From Chara braunii (Eukaryota > Streptophyta > Charophyceae > Charales > Characeae): a stretch of 64,000 bases of DNA. The stretch is from the NCBI GenBank assembly GCA_003427395.1, contig BFEA01000066.1, forward strand, positions 3,487,598 through 3,551,597, given 5' to 3'. The notes under the pieces were generated by a model, which did not search any database, had not been told where the DNA came from, and worked only from the letters and a program-made list of their open reading frames with translations. Numbering within the stretch: position 1 is the stretch's first letter; every line of letters begins with the position of its first letter. The position numbers were made by a program, and so were the translations under genes. Shown here one piece after another: positions 8,801-21,239 of the stretch.

Positions 8801-11589
8801 GACTAGACACTTGTTAAATGTTGATCGGATTACAGATCACCAAATGCTGGCCTTTTAGCACCCAAAGGTTCGAGAAAACGGCAGATCTCGGCGTGAATAA
8901 TAATGTTCGAGCCCTGACTGATCTTTTACTGAAAATTTGGAGTAACTCGACAATTAGGTATTGAATTATACTTGACGTTTGACTGATGTTTAAACGCTTG
9001 ATGAATGCTCGGACTCTTGAGTACTGGTTGAATGTTTAATCGAACAATGCATGAGTACTAGTTGGATGCTTTGTTGAATGACCAGTTCTCAAAGTCGCTA
9101 TGTGCACCACCCTCACTGATCCACCCTTTGCTGCGTTTGGCACGGTACTGTCGACAACCTTTTCTCTCCTTACCCTTATTGTTGGACGCTAAGGACCTCT
9201 CGTGCCCGGTCCACCGGTTCTACAGACGAGATGGTGCTGTGCAATCGCCCGTCCAACTCGTAAAGGTAGACAGTGTATGCCACAAACTTCTGATCTTTCA
9301 CTATTTCTAGTACTCTTCTTCTCATCGACCCCAAGATGTACGAAATCCCTTCAACTGCTTTCTCCTCCTAGCCGTCCCTTTTGTCCAGGCGGAGGGCGTA
9401 GGTCATTTCCACCCAATCTGTGTTTTCCATGATTATCCCGCCCCCTTCATAATCCTGATTTGGGCCTGCAGAGACAAGATGGGAAGCGGAGGACCGCTAA
9501 TGTTTCTCACGAAATTTCGTCGTGCTGTTTTCACTTGACCGCGACACTGACCCTCAGTCACGCACAAAATAGACCCTAATGTAACCAGTCAAAAATATAG
9601 GGATCCGACGGATGACTGTGGGACAACGGATCTGTTGTAGTTGCCAGGAATAAAGCTTGTTGTTTTGAAACTCGAATAAATTCGTCAAAGGGGAAAACGG
9701 TTTTTCTGTACCCCTAAACAAAGTAACGGAAGAGGAGGCTTCTTGCTAATTATAGGCTTTGACTGCTGTATCGCGCAGGGTCTATAGGTGTTGATACTCA
9801 GGTAAGAACCCGTCTGATCAGAACGTTAGCTCAAAAGCAGAGGCTCCGGGCTCAATACTAGACCCTAAGTATAGCCCCCACCTATTTCAAGACAGACCAT
9901 ACTCATTGTGCCACTCTAACTAAAACTCTGACATAGCTTGTGCGCAGAGCCTAGGTCTTTCACCTGGAGACCTTGACTCCTAGCATTTAACCAGTCTGCA
10001 CTCAAGTTTAGTGAAGACAGATAGGAACAAGGTCTCTGAGAAAATTGCCCTAGTACTCTCGTAGCTATTAGTCACATAGAGATCAACTGAGGGCAAGAGT
10101 CTCTTGAAAACGGGAAGGAGGGGTGCGCTCAGTGCACTCTCACAACATAATTAAGACCCTGTTGGCTATAATGGGGGACTCATGTTACTTTTCTTTGAGT
10201 TGGAGCTTGCCCAACCCGAATTAAAATAGGCAATTTAGTCACCATCAAGCAAAAATTTAGCAAGGACATAAGAGATTTTTCTCAGTATTGCTTTTCTCTT
10301 TCCCATCCATTCAAAGGTCAAGACCATAAAACATAGCCAATGGAAATCGCCCCTGTATTTCCTCCAACATACAAGCCCACTCAGTGAGCCCAGAAGTAGA
10401 CCTGCATACTCGAACAGCTACTGACTTGCAACCATAAAACTCGCAAAAACATTCAATTGCGCATTCGTTTATTCACGCGGGCACTTGTAAGCTTACATAG
10501 TCATGCACTCAATTTATCTCAGGTCACAAACGAACTCGTACGACTATAAGCGAGCGCTCGATCGAACGAGCACATGTAAATCAACGCGTTCACACGCTCG
10601 TACAGTCACACGGCAAAGAAAAAGGAAAGGTCAAAATCCTAATTGTATTTGCGGTCTTCGTCTTCACAGGGCTTAAGCACACAATTAGAAGGTTGCAAAA
10701 CTCTTTGGCCTTGCCAAGTAATCGAGTCAGCCACTTAATACAAGTAGAAAATCCGATAGGCAATTGTGAAGTCATGCCAATACCAGGAATACCCAACTCC
10801 CTCAACCTTACTAATCACTAAAAACTGGTTGCCCGTACATTGGGTTTTCCCCGAAACCCGTACGTTTTGGATCTGTTATGTGTTGAGGCTACTCCCCTGT
10901 TCACCCGTTTACGCAGTCTACGGAGGGTCTGACCCTTGTCATGACGCAGCCGGATCAGCCAGCACCGATCAATCAGACTAATTAACCTTATAAAGAGAGA
11001 AACTGAATTAACGGAAACAAAAAGGGAATTATTCANGANANCCAANATCTTNTCTGGAGATTCGGNCAAAACGATTAAAGAGGAGAGCTTNGATGACCCT
11101 TGAATAGTAATGTATGTAATCTTCTTAGTAGGCAGTTAAAGGCAGGAGCCCCCATTCTTATTTCACGCGTCTTCGTAACTCAGGCATCTATCTTAGCATA
11201 AAATCCAATGTTCGTCCTCTCGTGCACGCCTTGCTCAGACATAGATTGCTTTTGCCGGGACACGTTGGTGTAAGTGGTGAGTTTTCACCCGCAGACCCCT
11301 CCGACTCATCCCGCTCACCAAGTTTCTTGCACACGCACCTCTCTGCTCAAACCTTTTTTGTACACTTCTCACGGCTTACTCAGTAGCTAGCTCATGTCCG
11401 TGCAGTTCATGTATGTACCAATCAGAGTACATGTGTTGAGTCTTCCTCGTCTGTTTGTACAGAGCATGGCGGCAGTCAGTAAGGATAAGCATGAGAGAGT
11501 TCGTTCTGCGGCATCATGGGGAAGTTGTCCGTAGAAGACTTACTGATCCTCTCTAATCTCCTGTAGTCCTGCGCATTCTCTGACAACTC
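8801..11589. other. No gene recognised
   Basis: No frame here looks coding and no homology to other parts of the window was seen. Scattered ambiguous bases lie at about 11036-11091. It could be the distal LTR of the element at 7115 or a flanking insertion. Confidence 0.3.
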
Positions 11590-12468
11590 TTAAGCCATCA
11601 GCACCCTCTCCCTATGGTCTGTAATGCCTTGACTCAAGAAAGACGTGCGGCGTCCACAACAGTGTACAGCTGGCAGGGTGTGCTCATGCGTCATTTCCTC
11701 TCCACTGGCTAGCACGTGTGTCCCCTCTTTAGCCTCCTGCACTTGGGAATCAAAGTTGATGTGAGCACCCTGAGAGTTTCGCCTTTCTTGCGCACCCACC
11801 TTTCCACACATCGTGCCCTTCTCTCTCTCTCTCTCTCTTCTGCCGACCGTAGTAGGCTCACACACTACACGAGCGCATAGACAATAATTGACGTCAACCG
11901 CATTGCATTTTTCTCTACGTGTCGCTCCCCCGCCTTGACTCTCTTTGACCTTCTCTCCCCTTACTGCCCTGAACAGTCCACGTGTCGCCCCCGTACACCT
12001 CCGCTGAGCCGAACTGACCTCAGGGCTATCCTTTACGGACTCCGCTGGCGGGTGCTCTCTTCTCCATTGTTCCAGCCCATGCCAAGATTGAGTCTGCTCA
12101 TCGCTCGCTTCGGACTCAGCCTCTAAGTCCCGGTCCAGCTCCTGCTGCTCTCGCTCAGTAGTACTCATGGTAGTCTCTTCCTCGTGGTAAGTGACCTTGA
12201 CCTTCAGGGCCGCGGTCACTCTATCCCTTCTACACCTCCGCTCGGCTCGATCCTGAGCCTCAGTAACCGCGCCTTGGACTTTCTTGTACTCCCACATTTC
12301 TCGCTCCTTCCCACCGTAGACGTTGATCTTCAATTTAGCCGCCCCGTCACTTTTGATGTAACTCAGACAGGCATCCACCATAGCCCCCTCTTCGCGCATA
12401 GGCTCCCAGCTCCAGTAGAACCTCAGGTGGTCTGGCCTATAGCCAAAAAGGTCATTGCTTCGCACCAT
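11590..12468 (-). CDS. Uncharacterised 292-residue ORF (copy A of a three-copy family)
   Basis: This is the longest intact member of a family also found at about 13565-13990 and 63395-63773. The ATG at 12468 is chosen because copy C has an ATG at the same alignment position (copy B has CTG). The N-terminal 100 residues are conserved between copies and include LFGYRPDHLRF, WSWEPMREEGA and a KINVYGG motif. The middle has a YHEEE motif and an acidic E/D/Q-rich stretch. The C-terminal part is low-confidence: it includes an R-E repeat produced by a CT dinucleotide tract at 11820-11838. A TATA-like box lies about 175 bp upstream. No known domain is recognised; a retroelement protein is likely from its repetition and LTR-like upstream sequence. 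Confidence 0.45.
   Translation of the reverse strand: MVRSNDLFGYRPDHLRFYWSWEPMREEGAMVDACLSYIKSDGAAKLKINVYGGKEREMWEYKKVQGAVTEAQDRAERRCRRDRVTAALKVKVTYHEEETTMSTTEREQQELDRDLEAESEASDEQTQSWHGLEQWRREHPPAESVKDSPEVSSAQRRCTGATRGLFRAVRGEKVKESQGGGATRREKCNAVDVNYCLCARVVCEPTTVGRREREREKGTMCGKVGAQERRNSQGAHINFDSQVQEAKEGTHVLASGEEMTHEHTLPAVHCCGRRTSFLSQGITDHRERVLMA
11820..11838. repeat. CT dinucleotide repeat
   Basis: A run of about nine CT units lies inside the copy A ORF. Confidence 0.9.
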
Positions 12469-12640
12469 AGCTAGGCTTCGTTCGATAGACTGCGTAGTAC
12501 CAGGCCGTCAACTTAGAATAGCATGCCACTCTCTACCGGAGCACTCAGTACAGATGGGGTACTACCAAGCAGCTGGCCGCTAACAGCGTGTGTCTTGCCC
12601 ACAAAGATAGCCCAATATCCAATGACTTATCCCCTCTCTC

Positions 12641-12648
12641 TCTTTATA
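12641..12648 (-). promoter_or_regulatory. TATA-like box upstream of copy A ORF
   Basis: On the minus strand this reads TATAAAGA within CCTATAAAGAGAG. Copies B and C have CCTATAAAAGAGAAGG in the matching place upstream of their ORFs. Conservation between copies supports promoter function. Confidence 0.5.
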
Positions 12649-12659
12649 GGATAGCTACC

Positions 12660-12904
12660 CACCGGGATCCGAAAGATCGGGTAGACCCTGAATAAAATAA
12701 AATAATTTTCAGGGCTGGCCAAAACAAAGAACTCCAAGACCCCAACAAACACCAAACTTGGCACACACAGACCTTAACCAAAAATACAACGGAGCAAAAA
12801 TAACAAAAAACAAAATCTGAAAAAATGATCTCCAATGCACTTTTGAGGGTTGGGGGTGTTACCTTGGGGCTGAATAGTCGGGGTCCCTGTTAACCTTTGG
12901 TGTC
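12660..12904. other. AT-rich spacer, possibly related to the MITE
   Basis: This stretch between two inverted ORF copies contains ACACCAAACTTGGCACACA and ends GGTCCCTGTTAACC. The MITE at 26297-26637 has ACACCAAATTTGACACACA and ends GGACCCGGTTAACC. The likeness is suggestive only. Confidence 0.3.
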
Positions 12905-13960
12905 TAGACTGGCCCGACCCTTCGTTTAATACCTCGTGTCTGACCTGTTTGGTTGAGCATCGCGCAGTGCGACCCCAAAAGAGGGGTAACCCTCGGCCGC
13001 TTCGTTAGGAAGCCTATCACCCCCCCCGGTGGAAGGTCATAAGCCCCCTCCTTACCATCGGATACGGGTACCCATTAGTGGTAGCCCGTAAGTGCCCTAT
13101 GAAGGAAGTGAAGTGTCGGGCGATATTCTGTTATAGGAGTGCCGCCCCAGCAAATATGTCACTCGGAAACGAAGGGGCTGCGATGAACGACAGAGAGTTC
13201 TGCTCATAATGTGACCTTTGGGGTGTGGTCCTTTATCTTCTTTCTTCCTTTAAATTTTATTTTATCTTTGACTCATTTTTCTAAGATCTAATTATTAATG
13301 TTTGGAATTTAAATGTTGGCCGAATTAAATCCCTCATTCAGAACACGGGGATCGCGGTAGGTAGAGGTCCTATAAAAGAGAAGGGAGTTGTGTTATTGGC
13401 TATTCGGGTACAGGCAGTCCCATTGCGCTGAGTACGGGTGAGTCCAAGAAGGGGGGACCGGGCGGCAGAGTGAGCGTGTGATTTCGCCAGCGTGCGCATG
13501 TGCCGTGTATTCAGTTCTGGCTATTCTGGAGCCGATAGCCTAACACTGTGCACGGTCTTTTCAATAGAGGAGCGGCTCTGGCGCGTAGTAATGGCCTTTT
13601 TAGCTATAGGCCAGGTCATTTGAGGTTCCACTGGAGCTGGGAGTCTATGCACGAAGAGGGGGCTATAGTGGACACCTGCCTAAGCTACAGTAAAAGTGAC
13701 GGGCTGGCAAGACTAAAGATAAACGTCTACGGAGGGAAAGCACAAGAGATGAAGGAGGATGGAAAAGTGCAGGGAGTGGTCATCGAGGCTCGTAAAAGAG
13801 TTGAACGGAGGTGTTGGCGAGATGGGGTAACTCGTTACTGTTACTTACTATGAAGAAGAGACCTCCACAAGTTCTACCGAACAAGAACAATAAGAGCTAG
13901 ATCGGGACTCAGAGGGAGAGTTCGAGGAAAGTGACGCTCAGACTCAGTCCTGGCACGCTG
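12905..13960 (+). repeat. 1.05-kb dispersed repeat, copy B
   Basis: This sequence is repeated in the same orientation at 62722-63773 with high similarity by eye. It holds a non-coding half, a TATA box and the start of a reading frame related to the ORF at 12468-11590. The layout resembles an LTR or 5' region of a retroelement with an ORF directly behind its promoter. Confidence 0.75.
13371..13378 (+). promoter_or_regulatory. TATA box, repeat copy B
   Basis: TATAAAAG sits in CCTATAAAAGAGAAGG, conserved in copy C at 63189 and, as CCTATAAAGAGAG, upstream of copy A on the minus strand. Confidence 0.55.
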
Positions 13961-13990
13961 GAGCAGTGGAGAACGGAGCATCCATCGTCC
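13565..13990 (+). pseudogene. Copy B of the three-copy ORF family
   Basis: The frame matches the minus-strand ORF at 12468-11590 from its LFGYRPDH motif onward (here LFSYRPGHLRFHWSW). The start codon of the other copies is CTG here. A frame change occurs near 13830 and stops follow in the acidic region. The non-coding DNA after it has GA-rich tracts near 14128-14147. Confidence 0.6.
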
Positions 13991-13999
13991 GAGTCGGTA

Positions 14000-16900
14000 G
14001 AGGACGGGCCCGAGGCTAGTTCTGGCCATCGGAGAGACTGAAGACTACAAGAGAGAGAGGCGGTTATGTACAGGCGGCGAAAGGGCGGTAACGCGGGGGA
14101 AGTGAGTAAAGTGCACGCGCGGTGGGAGTCAAGAGAGAGAGAGAGGGTTATTCATGTTCGTGTGGTCTTGGTGATGACGTTGGTTCCGAACGAGTCACGA
14201 GAGAGGGACCAGAATCACTAGGCCACGAAGGTGCAAGGGTCAATGGGCAAGGGCAAAGGGAGAGCAGGACGCAAGCAGTGACGTCCAGAGAGAGAGAGGA
14301 CGGGAGAGGATATGCGTGAGGGTTAGGCATGGAAGAGGGAACGGATCCTCTCCACTACATGTTGATGTCACCCATCTGACTAGTGCAGCGCATCGAAGGG
14401 TCTTTCTACGTCATTGTTAGCTAACACCATGCTCTCTTTCCTGAAAAAGGAGGCTCCGCGTGCTCTCCTACGCTACTTAGTATGTGACCTGTGAGATGTT
14501 GACGACTTCAAGCGAGCTTGATATGTGCTTGCCAAGCGAAGAGGGGGCACTGTCTCAGGTGAGCGAATGATCAGTACGACGTCTTTTCCGAACAAACAGA
14601 CGGAGAGGAGTCGTCGCGTGCGAATGTTGTGTGCGCTGTGCGTGGGCGACTTGTTGACGTCTCCTGTTCATGCAATCTCCGTTTGGGTCCTCCATAAGAT
14701 GCTCCAACCAGAAACGGGGTCGGGCATCTCCGAGAGTAGCGTGAGTTAGTGGGGGAGTTCCCAAGGTGGGAGATATAAGAGAGCTAGTTACAAGGCGAGG
14801 GCGTATGAGGCAGCCGTGTGTAGGAGGGTGGCACGGATGATATCCCCTTCTTTCCTTTTGTGAGAACCGTAAAGCTGCATGTGAAGGCGAGAGAGCCATG
14901 TGGTAATAGGTGAAAGTGAAACGAGGGTTGAGAGAGACTAGTAGCTATTCAAATAACGGGAGGAAGCCGGTTTGAGACGTAGCCTTCCTCAGATGGACTC
15001 ACTAGTCGATGTTTTCATCCTCGTCAAGCCATGATAAGGTTTCGGAAGGGAGCGTGATCTGGCGGTAAAGAAGGATGTGGTAACCAGAAAGCCATGGTCT
15101 GAGAGAGGTTAAGAGGGAAGTAATCCAGAGAACTAAGGGGCAGCTAGTTCACTTATGCTACCTGTCGTTGGAATGCTCTCACGCCTAATTCACACTGAAG
15201 GGAGAATCTTGTCTCTTGCTTAGCAACAGATGTAGTTCACTAGGTGCAAGCTTGTGTGTTATTGTTGGCGTCAGCAGAAAACGGAGGTATATCGAGCCTG
15301 CCACACGCATAACTTATGATAGTCTTGATTAGAGTGGTATCAAGTCCCAGGGAGGACTCGGCGTGATCACCCCGGGTGTTAACGTGTCCAGATGGAAAAG
15401 GGGAAGGTGGACTGGGGGAAGTCTTAAGTATGAGCGTACCCCTGATCTGGCTCGAGTTGTCAGACCTGCCCCCAGAGTATCACTTACGAGAGAGATCATC
15501 CTGAATGGCATCTCGGAACCTTTCATTCCTAACAGGAGTGGTGGCGATCACGGCGGGGTACTAGTTACTAATGCAGGCAAACGAAGGCTGAGCTCGGAAC
15601 TGATTTGTAAATATCTGGTTGTCGAAAAAAAGTCAGTGACCAATTGTTTTATACCGCGTACGTAGTGGGCCTATATCGGATCACGAGATCGTGAAAACAA
15701 AGCGTTTAGGTGAGATCAGACCCAGTGAAACTCACTCAGACAGACGCACAGTTGAAGTCCCTTGTGTACTGTATTCCAACCTTGCTTGAGTAAGTGGAAA
15801 AGTCCAAACTGTATTGGCTCTTATTGCTTTTGACTTAAGATGGTGGGTGTTTGGTTGACTGAAGGGGCTAATGCATCATCGCCTACTAGCACTTAATTGT
15901 TGGCCTTTGGATGAGCAAGTCAGTGCTGATCATGAAGAAACCAGAGTAACTGAGTTCGCTCTCGTCAATCTGGTTTGGTTGATTGCCAATGATTGGCAAC
16001 TGGTTTTCATTGCTCGACGCTGCTTTGTTGGGCCCTAAAAAACATTGCCAGGCCAATGAAATAAGATTTTGATCACTCACTCTTGATTTCGTTACTGATT
16101 CTCTTGTATGTGTTTGTCCCTTGGGAAACAGGCTTTCTCTCGTTTATTCTACGAGTGTGTACCTGTTTCCTCTGCATAAGAAAATAGGAGATCTTTCTTA
16201 AGATAGGGACTGGCGGAGCTCTGACCCTTCGCCTGATGAAACAAAAGAAAGTGATCCTGAGAAAAATCTATTACCTTTTCGCTAAGTACCTTCTTGATGG
16301 AGACTGGCGGACTTGGGTCTTATGCCTAAAGAGAGTAAGACAACAAAAAAAAAATGACTGACAGGTAAAAATGCAAGTAATCTTGTTTCATAGGTTTAAT
16401 CAATTAATTGAGTATGGGAAAGGTTTCAGACCACTTGCGGACTGCCTCCTGGAAAGAGCCTAGTGTGGGTCAACTCCGTGTGCAGTAAAAGTGACTCCTT
16501 TGACTACTTCGTGATAGACTCTCTTGATTGGCTCTTACAAATTGAGCCTTAATTCCCCTTGGCAAAGAGTTGTGTGAATCATGCGAGTGGACAGTGGACG
16601 ATTGCTGTACGAGTTGCATCCAACACTAAACATTGAGCATGTCATCAGTTCTTGAAGATTTCTCAAATAAATGATCTGTAGGTCATCATCAACAGTACCT
16701 TATGATGTGTGCGGGAGAAAGTTTGGTACGAGCAACGCCGAACATTGTATATAAGGTGGAACAATCATGAGAGACACCGTGCGGTATTTCTAGATCAAGG
16801 CAATTACTAGCAACACTCGATGTAACGCTTGAGTAAGGGCTCATAACGGAAACTTTGAACTGAGTACGGATAGTGTACTGCCATGCTTTATCGTGAATGT

Positions 16901-18727
16901 TGTGTCGGCATGGTGTGGGGATAAAATCACGTTCACTTTTCTTTCAGAGTAACGAATCAATGATGTTTGTGCTTGGACGCTTTTAAGGAGGTGTATAGGT
17001 ACAGCTCAAGACGCAAAGGGTTCTGTGACATGATGTTTTTCGACAACTCATAGTGGGCATGAGCTTTCATTCCTCAGTTGGCCTGCAAATATTCAAGAGA
17101 GATCACAAAACCTATTTATTATGGTATGGGATTGTACCTTGGTGTTTTCCATCAATAAGCAAGTCCTTGCCCTGAGTTGAGCTCTTTGTGAGACTAAGAC
17201 TTAGATGTAGAGCTAACGGGACATCCCTAGTAAGACACTCATGTGGGCAAAAACATGGATTCCGAGAAAACGGTGAGATAGAGCTTTACGAAGTGTCTTG
17301 TAGAAAGGTCACAGTGCAGACGGCGTGCGTAGCATTCGAAAACAAGTTAATGTTAGTATTAGTCTGCATCGTCCAACCAAAGGTAAGGGTTTTAAGCGAA
17401 TTGTTTGTACCCACCAAGACCAAATAAATGTACCCAGGAAGCGTTTATATGTCTAGTTAACTCGCTCAACTGCTATTCATTTATCTAGTTAACCCTGTTC
17501 AACTCTGCTCAAGCCGGGTACCAGTTTAGACCCGTTTTCAAGAATGCCAGTGCTCTACGACTTTCGGGAGTGTGCATAACTATGGTGAGTATAGTGCATT
17601 GGTAAAAGTTATTTGGCATTCTCCTCACTGGACTGTAAACCAAGGGAGTACTCGTTGCGTCTTGTATAAGTGGGATACTATACCATTTAATGGCAAGCAG
17701 AGGTTGCTACGAATAACACCCTGACTCGCCACACAGGCTTGTGCTACCATAAATAATGGTTCAAAGCCCGTATTAACCAGAGTCTTGCAGGTCATCTGAG
17801 CAAGGACAGCTGCGAAGGAAGGCTAAGTGTATATTCAAGAGGGTCTGATTGTCAAGAGGTATTTTAGACGCTATTTGGACGAGGTTACTAAGGTGCGCTA
17901 TCCAACAGTGTTTCAACTTTGCACGTCAACTGATTCTACCCAGTTTCTAGTCTGAAAGAAAACCAATTGCGTCCAGAGTACTGAATCTATTGAGAAAATA
18001 GTTGTGAGCATTTCGCAGAGTGTTCCAATGACCGCCTGTTTTGGCAACGCAGATGTCGGGCACCCCGGCCGCATACGAACTGTTATGGGCTCTCGCTGCC
18101 AAAACCGGCAACCTGTTATTGGTGGTAAATTTGAGTGAGCATCCCTGTACGTCTCTCAGACTCCACCTAAGAGCAACTACAACAGGGTCCTGTGGACAAG
18201 GATAGGAGACTATGGAAAGAAAAAACTGTGTAGGAATGATTTACACTCTCCAATGGGATGAAAGGATGGTTGGGAGGAGGATGCAATCAAGGTCACCCAA
18301 CACGTTTTAACATTAATGAGAAGGAGTGCATTTGAGCTAGTGAAGGGCCAAAAGTTTATTGCATACGTCATCTATTTCTGCGCGACTGGCGGGAATCTGC
18401 ATAGCAAACTCTCAATCATTGAAACCGTAGGCCGAACGAGAGAGGTTATCAATAGTCAACTGTGAGGGTAGAGAGTCTCTCGATAATAACATACATGATG
18501 CGGTGAAGGTGAACTGATAAAGTGGGGAGGCGTTGAGACAGATTGCATTACAACCGTCAGAGTCCAGGCGTGGGAGAAAGTACATAACATTGTTTAAGAG
18601 CGTATCAATACCAGGTAAACAATGCATTATCAGGATCCGGTCAGTGAGACAATCGACACAACCGTTTCGCTTGAGACAAAAGACAAATCAGAGAATCGGT
18701 CAAAATTTTGTCGTCACTATCATTCAC
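14000..18727. other. No gene recognised
   Basis: I see no convincing coding frame here. It contains GA-rich tracts and, towards the right end, probably the start of the LTR whose end is at 19868. TGTCGGGCACC at 18055 is one possible LTR start, not established. Confidence 0.3.
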
Positions 18728-19099
18728 ATGAGTAAAGTTCAGACGTTTCCAGTCAGTGGGTCAGTTTTGGCTGGTCTCAATCAGATAGCTCTCAAGGATG
18801 CTTTCTAGTATAGATATGTCAATGCAGAGGGATTTAGACGAGAAGACCTGTCAGTTTTTGTTATTCTCACTGAATTTGCAGGAGGTACCATTTATGACTT
18901 GAGGGCATACTTGAAGAAGGGTAAGGAAACTCATGAACACTTCAACTCAGACTGGATCGCAGCTGCAAGACATTTGAAGGAGAGAGAAAGGGAGCTTGAT
19001 GAGAATAGTATCAGACTGATCCGCAGTTTTTGACCCAAGCTCTACACCGACTACCTCATACCTCCTGTTCCCTTCCCTCTCACAGATGGCTCTAATTAG
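18728..19099 (+). pseudogene. LTR-borne ORF, plus-strand copy, two internal stops
   Basis: This is the diverged counterpart of the intact ORF at 8255-7887 and starts at the matching ATG. The 124-codon frame has no indel relative to it but carries TAG after DAF (where the relative has the FPY proline) and TGA after RSF. It ends LTDGSN then TAG, the position where family members have tryptophan. The conserved hydrophobic strand FVILTEF and the YDLR motif are intact. It lies upstream of an LTR end and primer site and is thus LTR-borne. Confidence 0.65.
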
Positions 19100-19384
19100 G
19101 GTGACCTGGTGGATCTAGCCAAGAGGTACATCTCTCCTGCAGTGATTGACTATGAGGCAGTGACTGCGCCTTCAGAGTTTCAGCATCTCAGACGAGGGAT
19201 CTTCTCTCAACCATATCTTCCTCCACTATGGGATAGGTTTTGTGCTATGGTTGATTTCCGTATCATGAGACTCGGGTCAAAATGTTCAGAGCTTCTAGGA
19301 TTCAGGTGGCTCTACATCTAGAGACCACAACCTCAGAGAGTACGGAGACATAGCTCGAAGCACAGGAAACACATGACGAAATGA
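19100..19384 (+). pseudogene. In-frame extension of the plus-strand LTR-borne ORF
   Basis: The frame continues past the TAG with DLAKRYISPAVIDYEAVT and a further conserved segment, then a TAG at 19319-19321 and a basic tail ending in TGA at 19384. The match to 7886-7656 on the other strand shows that this part was once translated together with, or just after, the first half. Confidence 0.5.
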
Positions 19385-19872
19385 GTGATTGCGTGAATGA
19401 CCTGGAGGGATGAGTAAAGACTCCTGATTAGTGCTGGTCATACTCCTTATGTGTACTCTGTGGATTATTTTGAGTTCTCATTCTTCCCTCATTTATCTTG
19501 TATTTGCTTAAGTCAGTAAGTTTTGCATCTTCAATATTGTTTGTGCTTGATTATCATGTTCTCTGATGATGCTGTAACAATTCTCAAAATCAGTAAATTG
19601 GCAAAATTGATATATGCACGACACACCCCAGACTTCACGATTGTTACTTGCATGATCTCTGATGTTCCGAATCAAAATAAAAGATTCCTTAGACCAAGAC
19701 CGGCGAAGATCGTAATTGAAGGGTCTCGCTCGAAGTCGGACGCACACAACAGGAAGGGATTTGTTTTAATTAATTAATTTTCTTTATTGCAATCAGCATC
19801 CAAATCCTGGGTGACAGCCTATTGACTTTCTGGTCGCCTGAAGAGGCCCGACTAAAAAAAATGCGACAAAAA

Positions 19873-19890
19873 GGGCAGCGTTGCCCGAGA
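19873..19890 (+). promoter_or_regulatory. Degenerate primer-binding site
   Basis: GGGCAGCGTTGCCCGAGA begins four bases after the LTR end and aligns with the tRNA-Asp-type sites at 7093-7110 and 40473-40490, keeping the CGTTGCC core. It matches the tRNA complement at about 13 of 18 positions. Confidence 0.5.
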
Positions 19891-20213
19891 CATGAAAAAA
19901 ATTCATGTCTGGAACGAGGCTTGGTCAACATCAACTTCAAGCTTTGATTAGGTCATGAGAACTGTTGACAATGTCTGAATCTTTAGATCAACTCTAACAT
20001 CTTGAGTGAGTTATTATTTTATTGGAAGTTTTCAGTCGCTAACTGAGTTTTGTCTCGATATGTGTGAGGTACCACACTGGAATGGAGAAGGAGATTGACT
20101 TTACTTATTGGAGAGGATCCGACTTGATCACATGTATGCCTTACAAGCCCTTGATGTCCTTGAAGAAATGAGAAAGAAGAGAACGAGTCAGAGAGTAAGA
20201 AATTCCATCAAGA

Positions 20214-20606
20214 ATGTTAACTACTGATTCATTGAAAGAGTTCTCAAAATTTACTATTAAAGGGGTATTCCCCTATCAGTATGAACACCGTTGGGCTTAC
20301 CACTCTGGCAGTTCAACCATCTATGTAATACTTGCTCACTTCTTGGAGGGAGATATCTATGATATTCATCTTTATGTCAAAAATGAAAACTGCAACGATG
20401 GTGTGACCTTTAACTGGTTATGAAAAATTGTTGTTCAGTCTATCTACGACGAAAAAACAGATTTAATCAAATGAAAGAAGAAAGTGGAATGGGGGTTAAT
20501 GCTTGTAACCTATGAAAAAAATTCAACTCCTCATATTCCTGAGAGCGATTGTAAGAGAAGTAATTGGTTGCCAATAATTAACATGGTATTGAGATGGAAG
20601 AAATGA
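20214..20606 (+). pseudogene. Accessory small ORF 1, plus-strand copy
   Basis: The frame runs from the ATG at 20214 for 131 codons to TGA at 20606. It keeps GVFPYQYE, AHFLEGDIYDIHLYVK and the terminal SNWLPIINMVLRW. Internal TGA codons occur at 20421-20423 (where the minus-strand copy has tryptophan) and 20472-20474 (leucine in the relative). It is collinear with 6778-6365. Confidence 0.65.
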
Positions 20607-21107
20607 GAAGGCGGTCATAATAACAAGAGAAACTTCAACAGACGAAATCAGACAGAGAAGACTGAAATTTGACAGAGGTTCAGGTCCGAGCAAGGAAAAA
20701 GTTGAGTGTCTCATCGGCTCACTGAATGCTTTAAGTGAGAGAGAAGTGTTCCCTTACAAAATTGTCAAGTATGAGTTGGTCGAGAGTGGATGGGAGCAGG
20801 AACGATTTTTTGTCCTGACATTGTACTTTACAGATTTGGACATATATGATGTAAGAATTTATGTTCCTAAAGAAAGGAGTGTTGATGATGTATATGGGAG
20901 ATGCTGAGGATTTGCCGAAGAATTTGTGCTAAAAAGAAAGAAAGACTTGAGAGAGAAAATAAGTGTTTCGTTGGGTCTACTCGGTTTGCAGTCTTTAAGG
21001 GATTTCCAACTCTTCCTTTGCATGATATTCTATCAAGGAATAACTCGTCAGCTATGATAGATTTTCTATGGAAGGTGAAGAGAGTTCAAGAAGAATACTC
21101 TCAATAG
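20607..21107 (+). pseudogene. Accessory small ORF 2, plus-strand copy, frameshifted
   Basis: This matches 6375-5895. It retains EVFPYKIVKYE, the hydrophobic strand, DIYDVRIYVPKE and, after a TGA near 20906 and a frame change, the ERENKCFVGSTRF segment and an NNSSA segment in place of the terminal DNWSA motif. The start is unclear; an open frame overlaps the end of the previous ORF. Confidence 0.6.
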
Positions 21108-21239
21108 CAAGGATAATTGTGGTAAGAGACAAACTTTATGAAATAACTGGGTCCAATAATCCCTTTGTAATCCTGAGATACGAGACTTGTGTCAATAACA
21201 GGGTCCAATAATCCCTATGTAATAACTGAGGACGAATAA

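Larger units (their letters stand above)
18728..19868 (+). mobile_element. LTR of a plus-strand retroelement (start not located)
   Basis: The LTR ends at 19868 with ATGCGACA. The last about 200 bp match the reverse complement of 7115-7360. The extent to the left is unknown; the feature begins at the LTR-borne ORF. Confidence 0.5.

Noticed and set aside
18055-19868. An exact 1.8-kb LTR starting at TGTCGGGCACC
   Set aside because: Only the right end is supported by a primer site and an inverted relative. The left border rests on a five-base match.
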